From NCBI GenBank assembly GCA_036399835.1, contig DASWMI010000015.1:1-43591 (forward strand): a stretch of 43,591 nucleotides of DNA, written 5' to 3'. This document shows, piece after piece, positions 1 to 7,713 of the stretch; the first letter of the stretch is position 1; each line of letters starts with the position of its first letter. The position numbers were made by a program, and so were the translations under genes. Source of the stretch: DASYML01 sp036399835 (GTDB lineage Bacteria; Acidobacteriota; Blastocatellia; Pyrinomonadales; Pyrinomonadaceae). The notes under the pieces were generated by a model. The model was not told the origin of the DNA and searched no databases. It saw nothing but the letters and a program-made list of their open reading frames with translations.

Positions 1-300
1 GCTGTCATCTACGACGAGGGCACCGTCTCGTCCTGCGAGAACCTCTCGCCGATAGGAAACCTGCGCGATCACGGTTGGGATTTTCAAAAATTGTGGCTCT
101 CGCCCGCGATGAAGGAACGGCGCAAAAAGGCCGCCGACGGCTGCTTCTGCACACACGAATCTAATTGCTACTATCCGAGCCTGCCTTTCAACCCGAAGCA
201 CTTGATTCAAATCAAGCGCCTCGAACGCGAGATGAAGAAATCTCGCCGCGAGCTTGAAAAGCGGGCCGGACAGGCTGACGGGCTGGCCGTCAAAGCTTAG
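1..300 (+). CDS. Radical SAM protein, C-terminal SPASM-like part (5' truncated by window edge)
   Basis: The frame is open from base 1 to a TAG at 298-300, so this is the last 99 residues of a longer protein. Four cysteines are visible at window residues 12, 48, 50 and 56, in a context of the type GNLR...LWLSP...CFCTHESNC. This resembles the C-terminal auxiliary Fe-S (SPASM/twitch) region of radical SAM enzymes, where a GNL[R/K] segment precedes a clustered CxC...C motif. The tail (about residues 70-99) is Lys/Arg/Glu-rich and probably helical. The radical SAM core CxxxCxxC lies outside the window, so the substrate cannot be told. The next gene is a lipid glycosyltransferase separated only by a hairpin element; a shared role in envelope lipid chemistry is possible but is only inference. 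Confidence 0.7.
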   Translation, partial: AVIYDEGTVSSCENLSPIGNLRDHGWDFQKLWLSPAMKERRKKAADGCFCTHESNCYYPSLPFNPKHLIQIKRLEREMKKSRRELEKRAGQADGLAVKA

Positions 301-366
301 GAAGTTTTCAGTTTTCAGCAAAGACCGTTTGCTGAAAACTGAAAACCGAAAAGTGAAAACTGAAAA
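301..366. repeat. Inverted repeat built from GTTTTCA heptamers, filling the whole gap
   Basis: Left arm 304-322 and right arm 328-346 are perfectly complementary over 19 bp, with a 5-nt loop (323-327). Each arm is a tandem of the heptamer GTTTTCA (TGAAAAC on the other side). A tail at 347-366 repeats degenerate copies of the same word up to the ATG at 367. The element starts immediately after the TAG of the upstream gene. Related words occur at 4845-4997 and inside the riboswitch at 24291-24345. It could act as a terminator/attenuator or be a small non-autonomous repeat; it has no clear U-tract for the plus strand. Confidence 0.85.
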
Positions 367-1569
367 ATGTTTCGCGCAAGGGTTCCAAAAATCCTGATTA
401 TCTCTTCGGACACGGGCGGCGGCCATCGCTCGGCGGCGGCGGCTATCTGTGCCGGATTGCAGAAGTTTTTTCACGGCCAATCTTATGCCGTGCGGGTCGT
501 GCGCGCCGTCGAAGAATCGCACGCCGTGACGAAGAAGCTGGTCGGCTTCTATAACTGGCTGCTGCAAAACCGTCAGCACTGGATGAAGTATCTCTACTGG
601 GCCGTCAACCGTTTTCGTCCAGAGACGCGCGAGTTTGTCCAGCGCCGTTGCATAGGCTATGTCCAGAACCTCTTCGAGCGCTGGTGTCCGCATGTCGTCG
701 TCAGCGTCCACCCGCTGACGCAACACATCTTCGCGCGCGTCCTCAAGGAACTAAAACTCGCGGATAAGATTCCGCTCATCACCGTGGTCACAGACCCATG
801 CTACGGTTTCTGGCGGGGCTGGGCCTGCGATGATGTCAGGCTCTATCTGGTCGCCAGCGAAGAGGCACGGCAACAGTTGATTGATTACGGGGTCGCGCCG
901 GAGCGAATCAAGATTTCAGGGATGCCCGTGCATCCTAAATTCGAGTATCCGGGCGAGCAGGCTGCGCAGGCTGCACGTGCTGCGCTCGGTTTGGACCCGG
1001 AAAAGTTTACGGTCTTCGTCAACGCGGGCTGGGCAGGCGGCGGCAACATCCCACAGATTTTCCGCGAGCTGGTACGGGGCGAGCTGGACATGCAGGCCAT
1101 CTTTCTCGCGGGCCGTAATAAAGAGCTTCAGGCCGAAGCGGAGGCGCTCGCCTCGCAGGCCAAATTCCCCGTCCGCGTCATAGGCTACTCGGAGCACGTA
1201 GAGCAACTGATGGGCGCTGCCAACGTGATGATCTCAAAGCTCGGCGGGCTGACCACTTTTGAAGCCCTCGCCTGTCGCCTCCCGATTATCGCAGATGTGA
1301 TTACGCCGCCGATGCCGCAGGAGGCCGGGGCCGCCAACCTGATTGCCACACGCGGCGCGGGCGTGCTCCTCAAACGCTCTACGGACATCGTGCCCGTCAT
1401 CCGCCGTATGATGGAAGACTCTCGCCATTACGCTGCGCTGCGTGCCGCGACCATCGGGCTGGCGATTCCGCAATCCACCAAACATATCGTCGAAGAGATT
1501 ACAGCGCTCATCCCGGCGCCCGTCATGGCGCGCGAAGAGCCTGTGCTGGTAGACTCCTTCAACGCCTAA
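367..1569 (+). CDS. MGDG-synthase/UgtP-type glycosyltransferase (GT28-like)
   Basis: This 400-residue protein matches the family of monogalactosyldiacylglycerol synthases and processive diacylglycerol glucosyltransferases, which transfer a sugar from UDP-sugar to diacylglycerol at the inner membrane. The N-terminal MGDG_synth-type domain begins with SSDTGGGHRSAA (residues 13-24), the Gly-rich acceptor-side loop, and continues with a VSVHPLTQH segment and a VVTDP motif typical of the family. The C-terminal half has the nucleotide-sugar binding fold, including VNAGWAGGGN (around 217) and a KLGGLTTFEALA segment (around 290-302) comparable to the GGxT..E..A motif of MurG-like enzymes. The ATG at 367 is the only sensible start; no Shine-Dalgarno precedes it because the repeat element abuts the codon. 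Exact sugar and acceptor cannot be read from the sequence. Confidence 0.85.
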   Translation: MFRARVPKILIISSDTGGGHRSAAAAICAGLQKFFHGQSYAVRVVRAVEESHAVTKKLVGFYNWLLQNRQHWMKYLYWAVNRFRPETREFVQRRCIGYVQNLFERWCPHVVVSVHPLTQHIFARVLKELKLADKIPLITVVTDPCYGFWRGWACDDVRLYLVASEEARQQLIDYGVAPERIKISGMPVHPKFEYPGEQAAQAARAALGLDPEKFTVFVNAGWAGGGNIPQIFRELVRGELDMQAIFLAGRNKELQAEAEALASQAKFPVRVIGYSEHVEQLMGAANVMISKLGGLTTFEALACRLPIIADVITPPMPQEAGAANLIATRGAGVLLKRSTDIVPVIRRMMEDSRHYAALRAATIGLAIPQSTKHIVEEITALIPAPVMAREEPVLVDSFNA

Positions 1570-1639
1570 AAGGGCCGAGCCGGTTGACGGCCTAAAGTCT
1601 TTCGTATTTAATTCCCCTTATATTTGCAGCGAGCGAAAT

Positions 1640-2446
1640 ATGATACGGCCTACTCTTGCGCCTGGCGCGGAGCGGTTTGATGGGAGAACTGTACAGTTGA
1701 GCCTTTTGCTTGAGGGAAAACGAGCATTTGTGACGGGCGGGACGCGCGGCATCGGCGCGGCGCTCTGCGAAGTGTTTGCGCGCGAGGGCGCGGACGTGGC
1801 CTTTAACTACAACGCGCGTGCAGACCTGGCCGAAAAAACTCTGGAAAAAATCTGTGCCTTCGAGCGACGCGGGCACGCTTTCAAAATCTCTATTACGGAC
1901 CGCCTCGGCTTAAAGAGGATGACGCGCGAGCTGGTCGAATTGTGGGGCGGGATAGATATTCTGGTCAATAACGCCGCCATCAATCGCGGCGATAACTTCG
2001 CCACGACGACCGACAAAGCCTGGGACGAGGTCATCAACACCAACGTCAACAGCCTCTTCGCCGTCACCAAGCCCATCTACAAACAGATGATTCGCCAGCG
2101 CAGAGGAAATATCCTCAACATCACTTCCATCGGCGCTTTGCGCTCGCTCCCGACCTCCGTGCATTACGCCACCTCGAAGGCCGCGATGATCGGCTTTACC
2201 AAGTGTCTTTCACGCGAGGCGGCCTCCTTCGGCGTGACCGTCAACGCCATCGCCGCCGGAATCTTCGACACCGATTTGGCGCAGAGTCTGCCCGAACATC
2301 TTTTGAATATGCATCTCAACTGGGTCAGGCGCGGCGCTCTGGGCCGTCCTGAAGAACTGGCCGAGATGGCCGCCTTTATGGTCAGCGACCGCAACAGCTT
2401 TATGAACGGCGAAGTGGTGATTATAGACGGCGGCGCGATTACCTGA
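1640..2446 (+). CDS. Short-chain dehydrogenase/reductase (FabG-like)
   Basis: A classical SDR of about 250 core residues, likely NAD(P)-dependent. The Rossmann glycine motif TGGTRGIG (residues 32-39), the ILVNNAA segment near residue 110, a conserved Ser around 163 and the catalytic YATSK (Tyr near 176, Lys near 180) are all present, as is the C-terminal GGEV..DGG-type end. It resembles 3-oxoacyl-ACP reductases, but sugar or other alcohol dehydrogenases share these motifs, so the substrate is open. An ATG at 1640 gives 268 residues. A TTG at 1697, preceded by GGAG at 1683-1686, would start the protein at MSLLLEGKRAFVTGG, closer to the family norm, and may be the true start. The preceding gap of 70 bases holds nothing recognisable. 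Confidence 0.85.
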   Translation: MIRPTLAPGAERFDGRTVQLSLLLEGKRAFVTGGTRGIGAALCEVFAREGADVAFNYNARADLAEKTLEKICAFERRGHAFKISITDRLGLKRMTRELVELWGGIDILVNNAAINRGDNFATTTDKAWDEVINTNVNSLFAVTKPIYKQMIRQRRGNILNITSIGALRSLPTSVHYATSKAAMIGFTKCLSREAASFGVTVNAIAAGIFDTDLAQSLPEHLLNMHLNWVRRGALGRPEELAEMAAFMVSDRNSFMNGEVVIIDGGAIT

Positions 2447-2628
2447 AACTTGCGGAGCCTTGAGAACTGACCTCCAGAAGCGAGCCGTCGGCGGTTTCCG
2501 CTGAAATTGAATTTCATTGTTATTTGTTGTTGTCAAAGGCTTTAGCTTGACAGTTCGGCTGGCTGACGGGTAATATCCGGGCAGCTAAAAACTTCTATCG
2601 GGCGAGCATCATCTAAGAGGGGGAACTG

Positions 2629-3090
2629 ATGGCTAATCAGCAGTTGATTGATAACCTGAATCGCGCATTGAGTCTTGAGCTGGCGGCTGTCATTCAGTAT
2701 ATGCAGCACAGCTTTCTGGTGACGGGGCAGGAGCGCGAAGTCTTTCGCAAATATTTTGGCGACCAGAGCGAAGAATCGCATGACCACGCCAGAACGCTCG
2801 GCGATAAGATCGTCGCGCTTGGCGGTATCCCGACCGTAGAGCCTTCGACTATCCGCCAGTCAACTAATTTGACAGAGATGCTGCGCCAGGATTTGGCTAT
2901 GGAGCGAGAGGCGATGGAAGCCTATACGGCGGCCTGGGAAGTCGCCAGAGAGTCCGACAGGCCGACGCAGTTCATGCTCGAAGAGCGCATCTACAAGGAG
3001 CAGGAGCATATAGACGAGCTTGAAAAGCTGACCAGCGAGCGCCAGGCGAATCTGACGACAGAGAAGATTACCTTGCGACAGGTCGGATAA
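2629..3090 (+). CDS. Ferritin-like / bacterioferritin-family protein
   Basis: A 153-residue four-helix protein of the ferritin-like superfamily. Carboxylate and histidine ligands of a di-iron centre are visible: Glu in SLELAA (helix 1), EESHDH around residues 48-53 (helix 2, ExxH type), Glu residues in AMEREAMEAY (helix 3) and KEQEHIDEL near 124-132 (helix 4, ExxH). It probably oxidises and stores iron or handles oxidative stress in the cytoplasm. The heme-binding Met of true bacterioferritins cannot be assigned with confidence, so it is called ferritin-like. A strong AGGGGG ribosome site lies about 7 bases before the ATG. A terminator follows directly, so this looks like a single-gene unit. 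Confidence 0.85.
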   Translation: MANQQLIDNLNRALSLELAAVIQYMQHSFLVTGQEREVFRKYFGDQSEESHDHARTLGDKIVALGGIPTVEPSTIRQSTNLTEMLRQDLAMEREAMEAYTAAWEVARESDRPTQFMLEERIYKEQEHIDELEKLTSERQANLTTEKITLRQVG

Positions 3091-3105
3091 AAGGGAAACG
3101 AGCTG

Positions 3106-3166
3106 AAAAGCATTGAGCAGTTAGCAGGTGAACTCTCGTCCGCCTGCTAACTGCTCAATGCTTTTT
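3106..3166 (+). terminator. Strong hairpin terminator after the ferritin-like gene
   Basis: Perfect 23-bp stem (3106-3128 with 3143-3165), loop 3129-3142, ending in CTTTTT. It lies between the plus-strand ferritin gene and the minus-strand small gene ending at 3179, and starts with AAAA, so it could work in both directions. Confidence 0.85.
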
Positions 3167-3178
3167 AGCCTCTTAATT

Positions 3179-3472
3179 TTACGCGATGGTAGGTAATTGA
3201 ATGACTTTGGCAGACTCTTGAAACTCGCCCGTCTCTGCGCGTCTGCGGTTGAGACGATGGCGAGCTACGGTCAAAGCACGATGAAGCTCATCCACCTGCT
3301 CGCCCTCCAACCGCATGGTCTTCTGGCAGCACCAGCCCAACCCTTCGGTCCACGTTAAATATCTCAAGACGACGCGTTCAGCTTCGCCTTGCGCTTCAAT
3401 GCTGACTTCAACCTGCTGGTTGCTGTGGAGGGAGCTGATTGTCTCAAGGTTTGCGTTATGATTGCTCGGCAT
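3179..3472 (-). CDS. Small hypothetical protein
   Basis: This 97-residue protein is not one I recognise. I place the start at the ATG at 3472 because AGGAG sits 8-9 bases upstream on the minus strand. A longer reading in the same frame to 3676 has poor-looking N-terminal sequence. The middle has alternating hydrophobic residues (QVEVSIEAQ, VVLRYLTW) suggesting beta strands, followed by an amphipathic helix (EQVDELHRALTVARHRLNRRR). No signal peptide or membrane segment is present. A second short minus-strand frame (3582 to 3364, TTG start) overlaps its first third; see findings. The region 3677-3781 to its right holds no feature I can support. Confidence 0.5.
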   Translation of the reverse strand: MPSNHNANLETISSLHSNQQVEVSIEAQGEAERVVLRYLTWTEGLGWCCQKTMRLEGEQVDELHRALTVARHRLNRRRAETGEFQESAKVIQLPTIA

Positions 3473-3781
3473 CGCTCTAACTCCTGGGGAACTTCCTTGA
3501 TTTCCTGAGTAAATTTCAATGATGGGCCGAAATTGAAAGCCAATTTCAACTCGATTATGCTTTCGTCTTCGACCGTTGTCAAGCCATTTCTTTTTCCCTG
3601 TCTGGTTCAGGCCGACTGAAAAAGAAGCCCTCTCTCGGTCATCTTGCGAGGGCGGTTTCAGTTCAAGCTGGCTCAAAAATAGTGATTCTGACTCAAACTA
3701 AACGGGACTCGGCGTCCGGGCCTTTGATTGAGCAAGATTCGTGCCCCTCATGGAATCAACCGTGTGGAGACCGGCTCATGG

Positions 3782-4837
3782 CTATTCAGGTTGTCGCTCT
3801 GCCTTATCAGCAGCCTCTTCAAGCGCTTTGAGGCGTGATTCGAGTGTGCGCAAGGTGCGTTGCATCTCTCCTAGACGGCGGAAGGCCGCGGTCGAGCGCA
3901 GCCATTCTTTATTATCAAAGGCCGGAATGCCTGAGATAACTTTACCCGCCGGAATATCGTGGCTGGTGGCGCTCTTGGCAGTCAGAATGCAATCGTCGCC
4001 GATGGTCAGGTGGCCCGCGACGCCCGCCTGCCCCGCTAGAATGACGCGGCGTCCGATATGTGAGCTGCCGGCGAGTCCGACCTGAGCGCAGACCAGGGAG
4101 TCCGCGCCGACCGTGCAGGAGTGGCCTATCTGGACCAGGTTATCTATCTTGGCTCCGCGCCCGATGCGCGTCTCGCCGACGGAGGCACGGTCAATCGTCG
4201 TGCCCGCGCCGATCTCAACTTCGTCTTCGACGACGACGCGGCCAGCCTGTGGAATCTTCAGCCAGCGCCTCTCTTCATCCTTCGCATACCCAAAACCGTC
4301 AGAGCCTACGACGGCATTGTTATAAACAACGACGCGCTCGCCGAGGATGCTTCCTTCGCGTATCTGCGCGCCGGAATGAATGACTGAGTGCGCGCCTATC
4401 TGGACCCCATCATAGATAGTAACGTTCGGGTAGATGCGTACTCCGGCTTCAATCAACGCGCCGCGTCCGATGACGACGCACGCTCCTATCCAGACGTCTG
4501 CGGCAACCCTGGCCGAAGCATCTATGACAGCCGTCGGGTGTCTGAAAGGGGTCAAGGCAGGCTCTGGATGAAAGAGCCTGAGGGCGCGCGTGTAGGCCAG
4601 ATATGGGTCTGCCGCGCGGAGGATGGCGAGGTCGCTTCTGCCAACCGAGACGTTTTCGCCGACGTAGACGGCTGAGGCGCGCGTCGTCTGCAGGCGCGGC
4701 GTATAGCGCGGGTTGGCTAGGAAAGTGACCTCTCCCGGCGCGGCATCATCTAGTCCGGCTGCGCCGCTGATTTCCAGTTCCTCTTCAACCCCTTCGACAC
4801 GCGCTCCGGTTTTAACAGCCAGTTCTGAGAGTTTCAT
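3782..4837 (-). CDS. lpxD: UDP-3-O-acyl-glucosamine N-acyltransferase LpxD
   Basis: LpxD adds the second acyl chain (N-linked) to UDP-3-O-acylglucosamine in lipid A synthesis, using acyl-ACP, in the cytoplasm. The 351-residue length fits. The N-terminal uridine-binding domain (1-100) contains the FLANPRY segment. Residues 103-315 form a left-handed beta-helix of hexapeptide repeats ([LIV]-G-x4). The catalytic histidine is in NLVQIGHS (about residue 240), and the DGFGYA and GTTIDRA signatures are present. The C-terminal helix (about 320-351) is the usual trimer-packing helix. The gene marks the organism as a diderm that makes lipid A. It lies downstream of priA, separated by a large inverted repeat, and its ATG has no visible Shine-Dalgarno. 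Confidence 0.95.
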   Translation of the reverse strand: MKLSELAVKTGARVEGVEEELEISGAAGLDDAAPGEVTFLANPRYTPRLQTTRASAVYVGENVSVGRSDLAILRAADPYLAYTRALRLFHPEPALTPFRHPTAVIDASARVAADVWIGACVVIGRGALIEAGVRIYPNVTIYDGVQIGAHSVIHSGAQIREGSILGERVVVYNNAVVGSDGFGYAKDEERRWLKIPQAGRVVVEDEVEIGAGTTIDRASVGETRIGRGAKIDNLVQIGHSCTVGADSLVCAQVGLAGSSHIGRRVILAGQAGVAGHLTIGDDCILTAKSATSHDIPAGKVISGIPAFDNKEWLRSTAAFRRLGEMQRTLRTLESRLKALEEAADKAERQPE

Positions 4838-4844
4838 AAAAGTA

Positions 4845-4997
4845 AACAGTTTTCAGTTTTGAGTTTTCAGTTTTCAGCGAAACACGCGGGCTGCCGCTGA
4901 TAGCCAGTCAGAGATTTTGCTTTCACAACCGGGAAACTGCAAATCGAAACAGAGATTTTATGAAACTGAAAACTCAAAACTCGAAACTGAAAACTGT
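4845..4997. repeat. Large inverted repeat of GTTTTCA heptamers between priA and lpxD
   Basis: The left arm (about 4845-4878) and right arm (about 4960-4997) are imperfectly complementary. Each is made of four to five degenerate heptamers of the GTTTTCA/TGAAAAC type. A unique centre of about 80 bases (4879-4959) separates them. The right arm ends exactly at the priA stop codon (4998-5000 on the plus strand) and the left arm ends about 8 bases from the lpxD ATG, so the element fills the gap between the two minus-strand genes. Confidence 0.85.
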
Positions 4998-7535
4998 CTA
5001 CATCAAATTAATCGGGTCAATCTCTATGTTGACTGAGCGGAGGTCCAGGCCGCGTGAGGTGAGTTCGGCGAGGGCCATGTCTATGAGCTGGCGGAGCTGT
5101 GTGCGATTGCGCGACTTGAGGAGGAGTTGTATACGGTGCTCGCCTTTGAGGCGGGCGAGTGGGGCGGGCGCGGGGCCAAGTATACGACAGGCGCGCTCGC
5201 GGTTGGCTTCATCGAGGGCTGTCTTCAGCTCGGCGGCGGTCGTTTGTGTGCGCGTCCAGTCTTCGCCGTGAACGAGCAGGGAAGCCAGGGCGACGAAGGG
5301 CGGATAGCTCATCGTCTTTCGATAACGAATCTCTTCGGCGTAAAAGCCCGCGTAATCCTGCGCGCAGGCATGCTTGAGCGCGTAGTGCTGCGGGTGATAG
5401 GTCTGGACCAAAACGCGTCCGGCGAGCGAGCCGCGTCCGGCGCGACCCGCCACCTGCGTAATGAGCTGGAAGGTTCTCTCGGCTGAGCGAAAGTCGGGCA
5501 GCGCGAGGCCCGCATCAACCGAGACGACGCCGACCAGCGTGACGTTCGGAAAATCGTGTCCCTTGGCGAGCATCTGTGTGCCGACGAGCATGTCCAGCTC
5601 GCCCGCGCCGAACTCAAGTATGGCACGCTCGAAGAGCTTGCGGCGAGATGTCGTGTCGCGGTCAAGGCGCGCGATGCGCAAGGTGGGAAAGAGTTTCTGC
5701 AACATCTCTTCGAGCTGCTCCGTGCCTTCGCCAACGTAGTAGATGTATTTTCCGGCGCAGGACGGGCAGGCGTTCGGAGCGCCGCGCCTGTGGTTGCAGT
5801 AATGACAGACCAAGCTCATCTCGCTGCGATGATAGGTGAGCGTGACATCGCAGTTGGGACAATGTATGGACTCGCCGCAAGAGCGGCAGAGAACAAAGCT
5901 CGAATAGCCGCGACGGTTGAGCAGAATGATGGATTGCTCGCCGCGCTCGTGCGTCTCTTCGATGGCGGCGAGCAACTGGTCCGAAAAGACCGTCGGCTTG
6001 CCGTGCTCGGCGAAGACCTCGCGCATGTCAATCATCTCGGCTCGCGCCATCGCACGCCCCGCGATGCGGTCGGGCATCTGGAGGTAGCCGTACTTGCCGC
6101 TCCGCGCGTTATGGAATGATTCAAGCGAAGGCGTGGCGGAGCCGAGGACGACGACCGCCTCTTCCTTGAGCGCGCGGACGATGGCCGTGTCGCGCCCGTT
6201 GTAATAGGGCGACTCCTGCTGCCTGTAGGATGTCTCGTGCTCTTCGTCTATAACGATTAGTCCGAGGTTCGAGACGGGCGCAAAGACAGCCGAGCGTGTG
6301 CCGATGACGACGCGCGCCTCACCGCGTTTCAAACGACTCCATTCGTCAAATCGCTCGCCTGTCGTCAAAGAGGAATGAAAGATGGCGACGCGGTCTCCGA
6401 AGTGCGCGCGGAGGCGGCGCGAAAAGACGGGCGTCAGCGCAATCTCAGGGACAAGCATCATGGCCGAGCGCCCGCGCTTGAGAGCCGCGCTCATGGCGCG
6501 TATGTAGATTTCCGTTTTGCCGCTGCCCGTCACGCCGTGGAGCAGGAAGGCCGCGTAGCGTCCCTGCTGCATGGGAGCTTCAATCTCGCGCAGCGCCTCC
6601 TCCTGGACCAGAGTCAACTCAAGCTCTTCGGCTTCCGGCAACGCAGCATTTGCCAGCGGGTCTCTGCGCACATCCCGGACCAGGACTTCGACCAGTCGCC
6701 GCTTCTCCAGGACTTGAATCGTAGAGGCGCTGGCATCCGCCCTTTCGAGCAGGTAGGCGAAGCTCATCTCGCCGCCTCCGTCAATCAGCGTCTCGACAAT
6801 CCTTTGCTGCGCGGGCGTGAGGGCGCGGGCGGCCTGTGGCTCTGTGTGAGCTTCCAGAGGCAGGAGGCGGACGACCTTGCGGCGCTTGGCTTTGGCGAGC
6901 ACGGAGCGCGTGCGATGCGAGAGCTTGATCCATCCCGTGCGCTCAAGCTCGCGCGCGACCGAAGAGGCTCGCGCCTGTCCGATGTGGCGTGCAATCGTGC
7001 GGAGGCTGAGCGCGCCTTCGTCCGCGATGAGACGCAGGGCGCGTGCCTTCGCCGAAGCTGTGCGAGAGAGCGGCAGGCGGGCCAGCTCGTCGCGTCCTTC
7101 GGCGGTGATGGAAAGCACCTGCTCGACCGTCGCATTTAGTCCGGCGGGCAGCGCGGCCTTGAGGACTTCGCCCCAAGGCGCTGCGTAATACTCCGCGACC
7201 CAACGCGTGATTTCCAGAACCTCTGGCGTCAGCAGCGGCTCTGCATCGAGCAGCTCTTCCGCGTCTTTAATCTCCTCTTCCTTCAAATCCGCCGCCGGGT
7301 CAAGCTCCGCATGCAGAGCCACTATGTAACCCGTGATGCGTTTGCGTCCGAAGGGCACGAGCAGCCGCGAGCCGACACGCGCATCCGCACGCAAAGCTAT
7401 CGGCAGCCGATAAGTAAAGGTCTGCATGACGCGCAAGGGGACGGACACCTCCGCGTATCTGTGCTCGGAGACGGATTCGCTCTCGCCGCCGCCAGCGACC
7501 GCGAAGGAATCTGTATGGACGAGGGAGCGTTGCAC
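4998..7535 (-). CDS. priA: Primosomal protein N' (replication restart helicase PriA)
   Basis: PriA is a 3'-to-5' helicase that recognises stalled forks and reloads the replicative helicase. The order of domains is normal: N-terminal 3'-DNA-binding domain (about 25-120), winged-helix region (about 130-270), helicase lobe 1 with Walker A GVTGSGKTE (around 336) and DEEH box (around 430), a zinc-binding insert with paired cysteines (CRSCG, CPNC, CHYC, CPSC, about 553-592), helicase lobe 2 with QMLAKGHDFPNVTLV and QVAGRAGR, and a C-terminal domain. At 845 residues it is slightly long. The only start giving a complete N-domain is a GTG at 7535, adding about 24 residues before the usual family start; it lacks a good ribosome site. 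Confidence 0.95.
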   Translation of the reverse strand: MQRSLVHTDSFAVAGGGESESVSEHRYAEVSVPLRVMQTFTYRLPIALRADARVGSRLLVPFGRKRITGYIVALHAELDPAADLKEEEIKDAEELLDAEPLLTPEVLEITRWVAEYYAAPWGEVLKAALPAGLNATVEQVLSITAEGRDELARLPLSRTASAKARALRLIADEGALSLRTIARHIGQARASSVARELERTGWIKLSHRTRSVLAKAKRRKVVRLLPLEAHTEPQAARALTPAQQRIVETLIDGGGEMSFAYLLERADASASTIQVLEKRRLVEVLVRDVRRDPLANAALPEAEELELTLVQEEALREIEAPMQQGRYAAFLLHGVTGSGKTEIYIRAMSAALKRGRSAMMLVPEIALTPVFSRRLRAHFGDRVAIFHSSLTTGERFDEWSRLKRGEARVVIGTRSAVFAPVSNLGLIVIDEEHETSYRQQESPYYNGRDTAIVRALKEEAVVVLGSATPSLESFHNARSGKYGYLQMPDRIAGRAMARAEMIDMREVFAEHGKPTVFSDQLLAAIEETHERGEQSIILLNRRGYSSFVLCRSCGESIHCPNCDVTLTYHRSEMSLVCHYCNHRRGAPNACPSCAGKYIYYVGEGTEQLEEMLQKLFPTLRIARLDRDTTSRRKLFERAILEFGAGELDMLVGTQMLAKGHDFPNVTLVGVVSVDAGLALPDFRSAERTFQLITQVAGRAGRGSLAGRVLVQTYHPQHYALKHACAQDYAGFYAEEIRYRKTMSYPPFVALASLLVHGEDWTRTQTTAAELKTALDEANRERACRILGPAPAPLARLKGEHRIQLLLKSRNRTQLRQLIDMALAELTSRGLDLRSVNIEIDPINLM

Positions 7536-7569
7536 GAAGAGTTAAATTAACTTGAAGCGCGCAAAAGTG

Positions 7570-7710
7570 GAAGCGAGGAAGAGATGAAGGATGAGAGAAA
7601 AGCGATAAAAGACGAAGAGGCAGCGATGAATGGAGAACGATTGACGCGTTGATTGCTTAATCAACGGCTTAGAGAGTCAATTCTTCAAGCTCATCGCTGC
7701 CTCTCTTATC
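7570..7710. repeat. Nested inverted repeat between the M16 peptidase gene and priA
   Basis: The outer perfect stem is 13 bp (GAGGCAGCGATGA at 7617-7629 with its complement at 7691-7703), extended by imperfect pairing outward through GATAAAAG-type words. Inner stems are ATTGAC/GTCAAT and GTTGAT/ATCAAC around 7640-7680. Upstream (7570-7616) the sequence is a string of degenerate GATGA/GAGAA/GATAA words. It lies between the priA start (7535) and the M16 stop (7714), so any transcript through it belongs to the M16 operon 3' end or the priA leader. Confidence 0.7.
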
Positions 7711-7713
7711 CTT

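Noticed and set aside
5309..7203. Several long frames on both strands within priA
   Set aside because: They are shadows of a complete PriA with all helicase and zinc motifs; none has a ribosome site or family motif.
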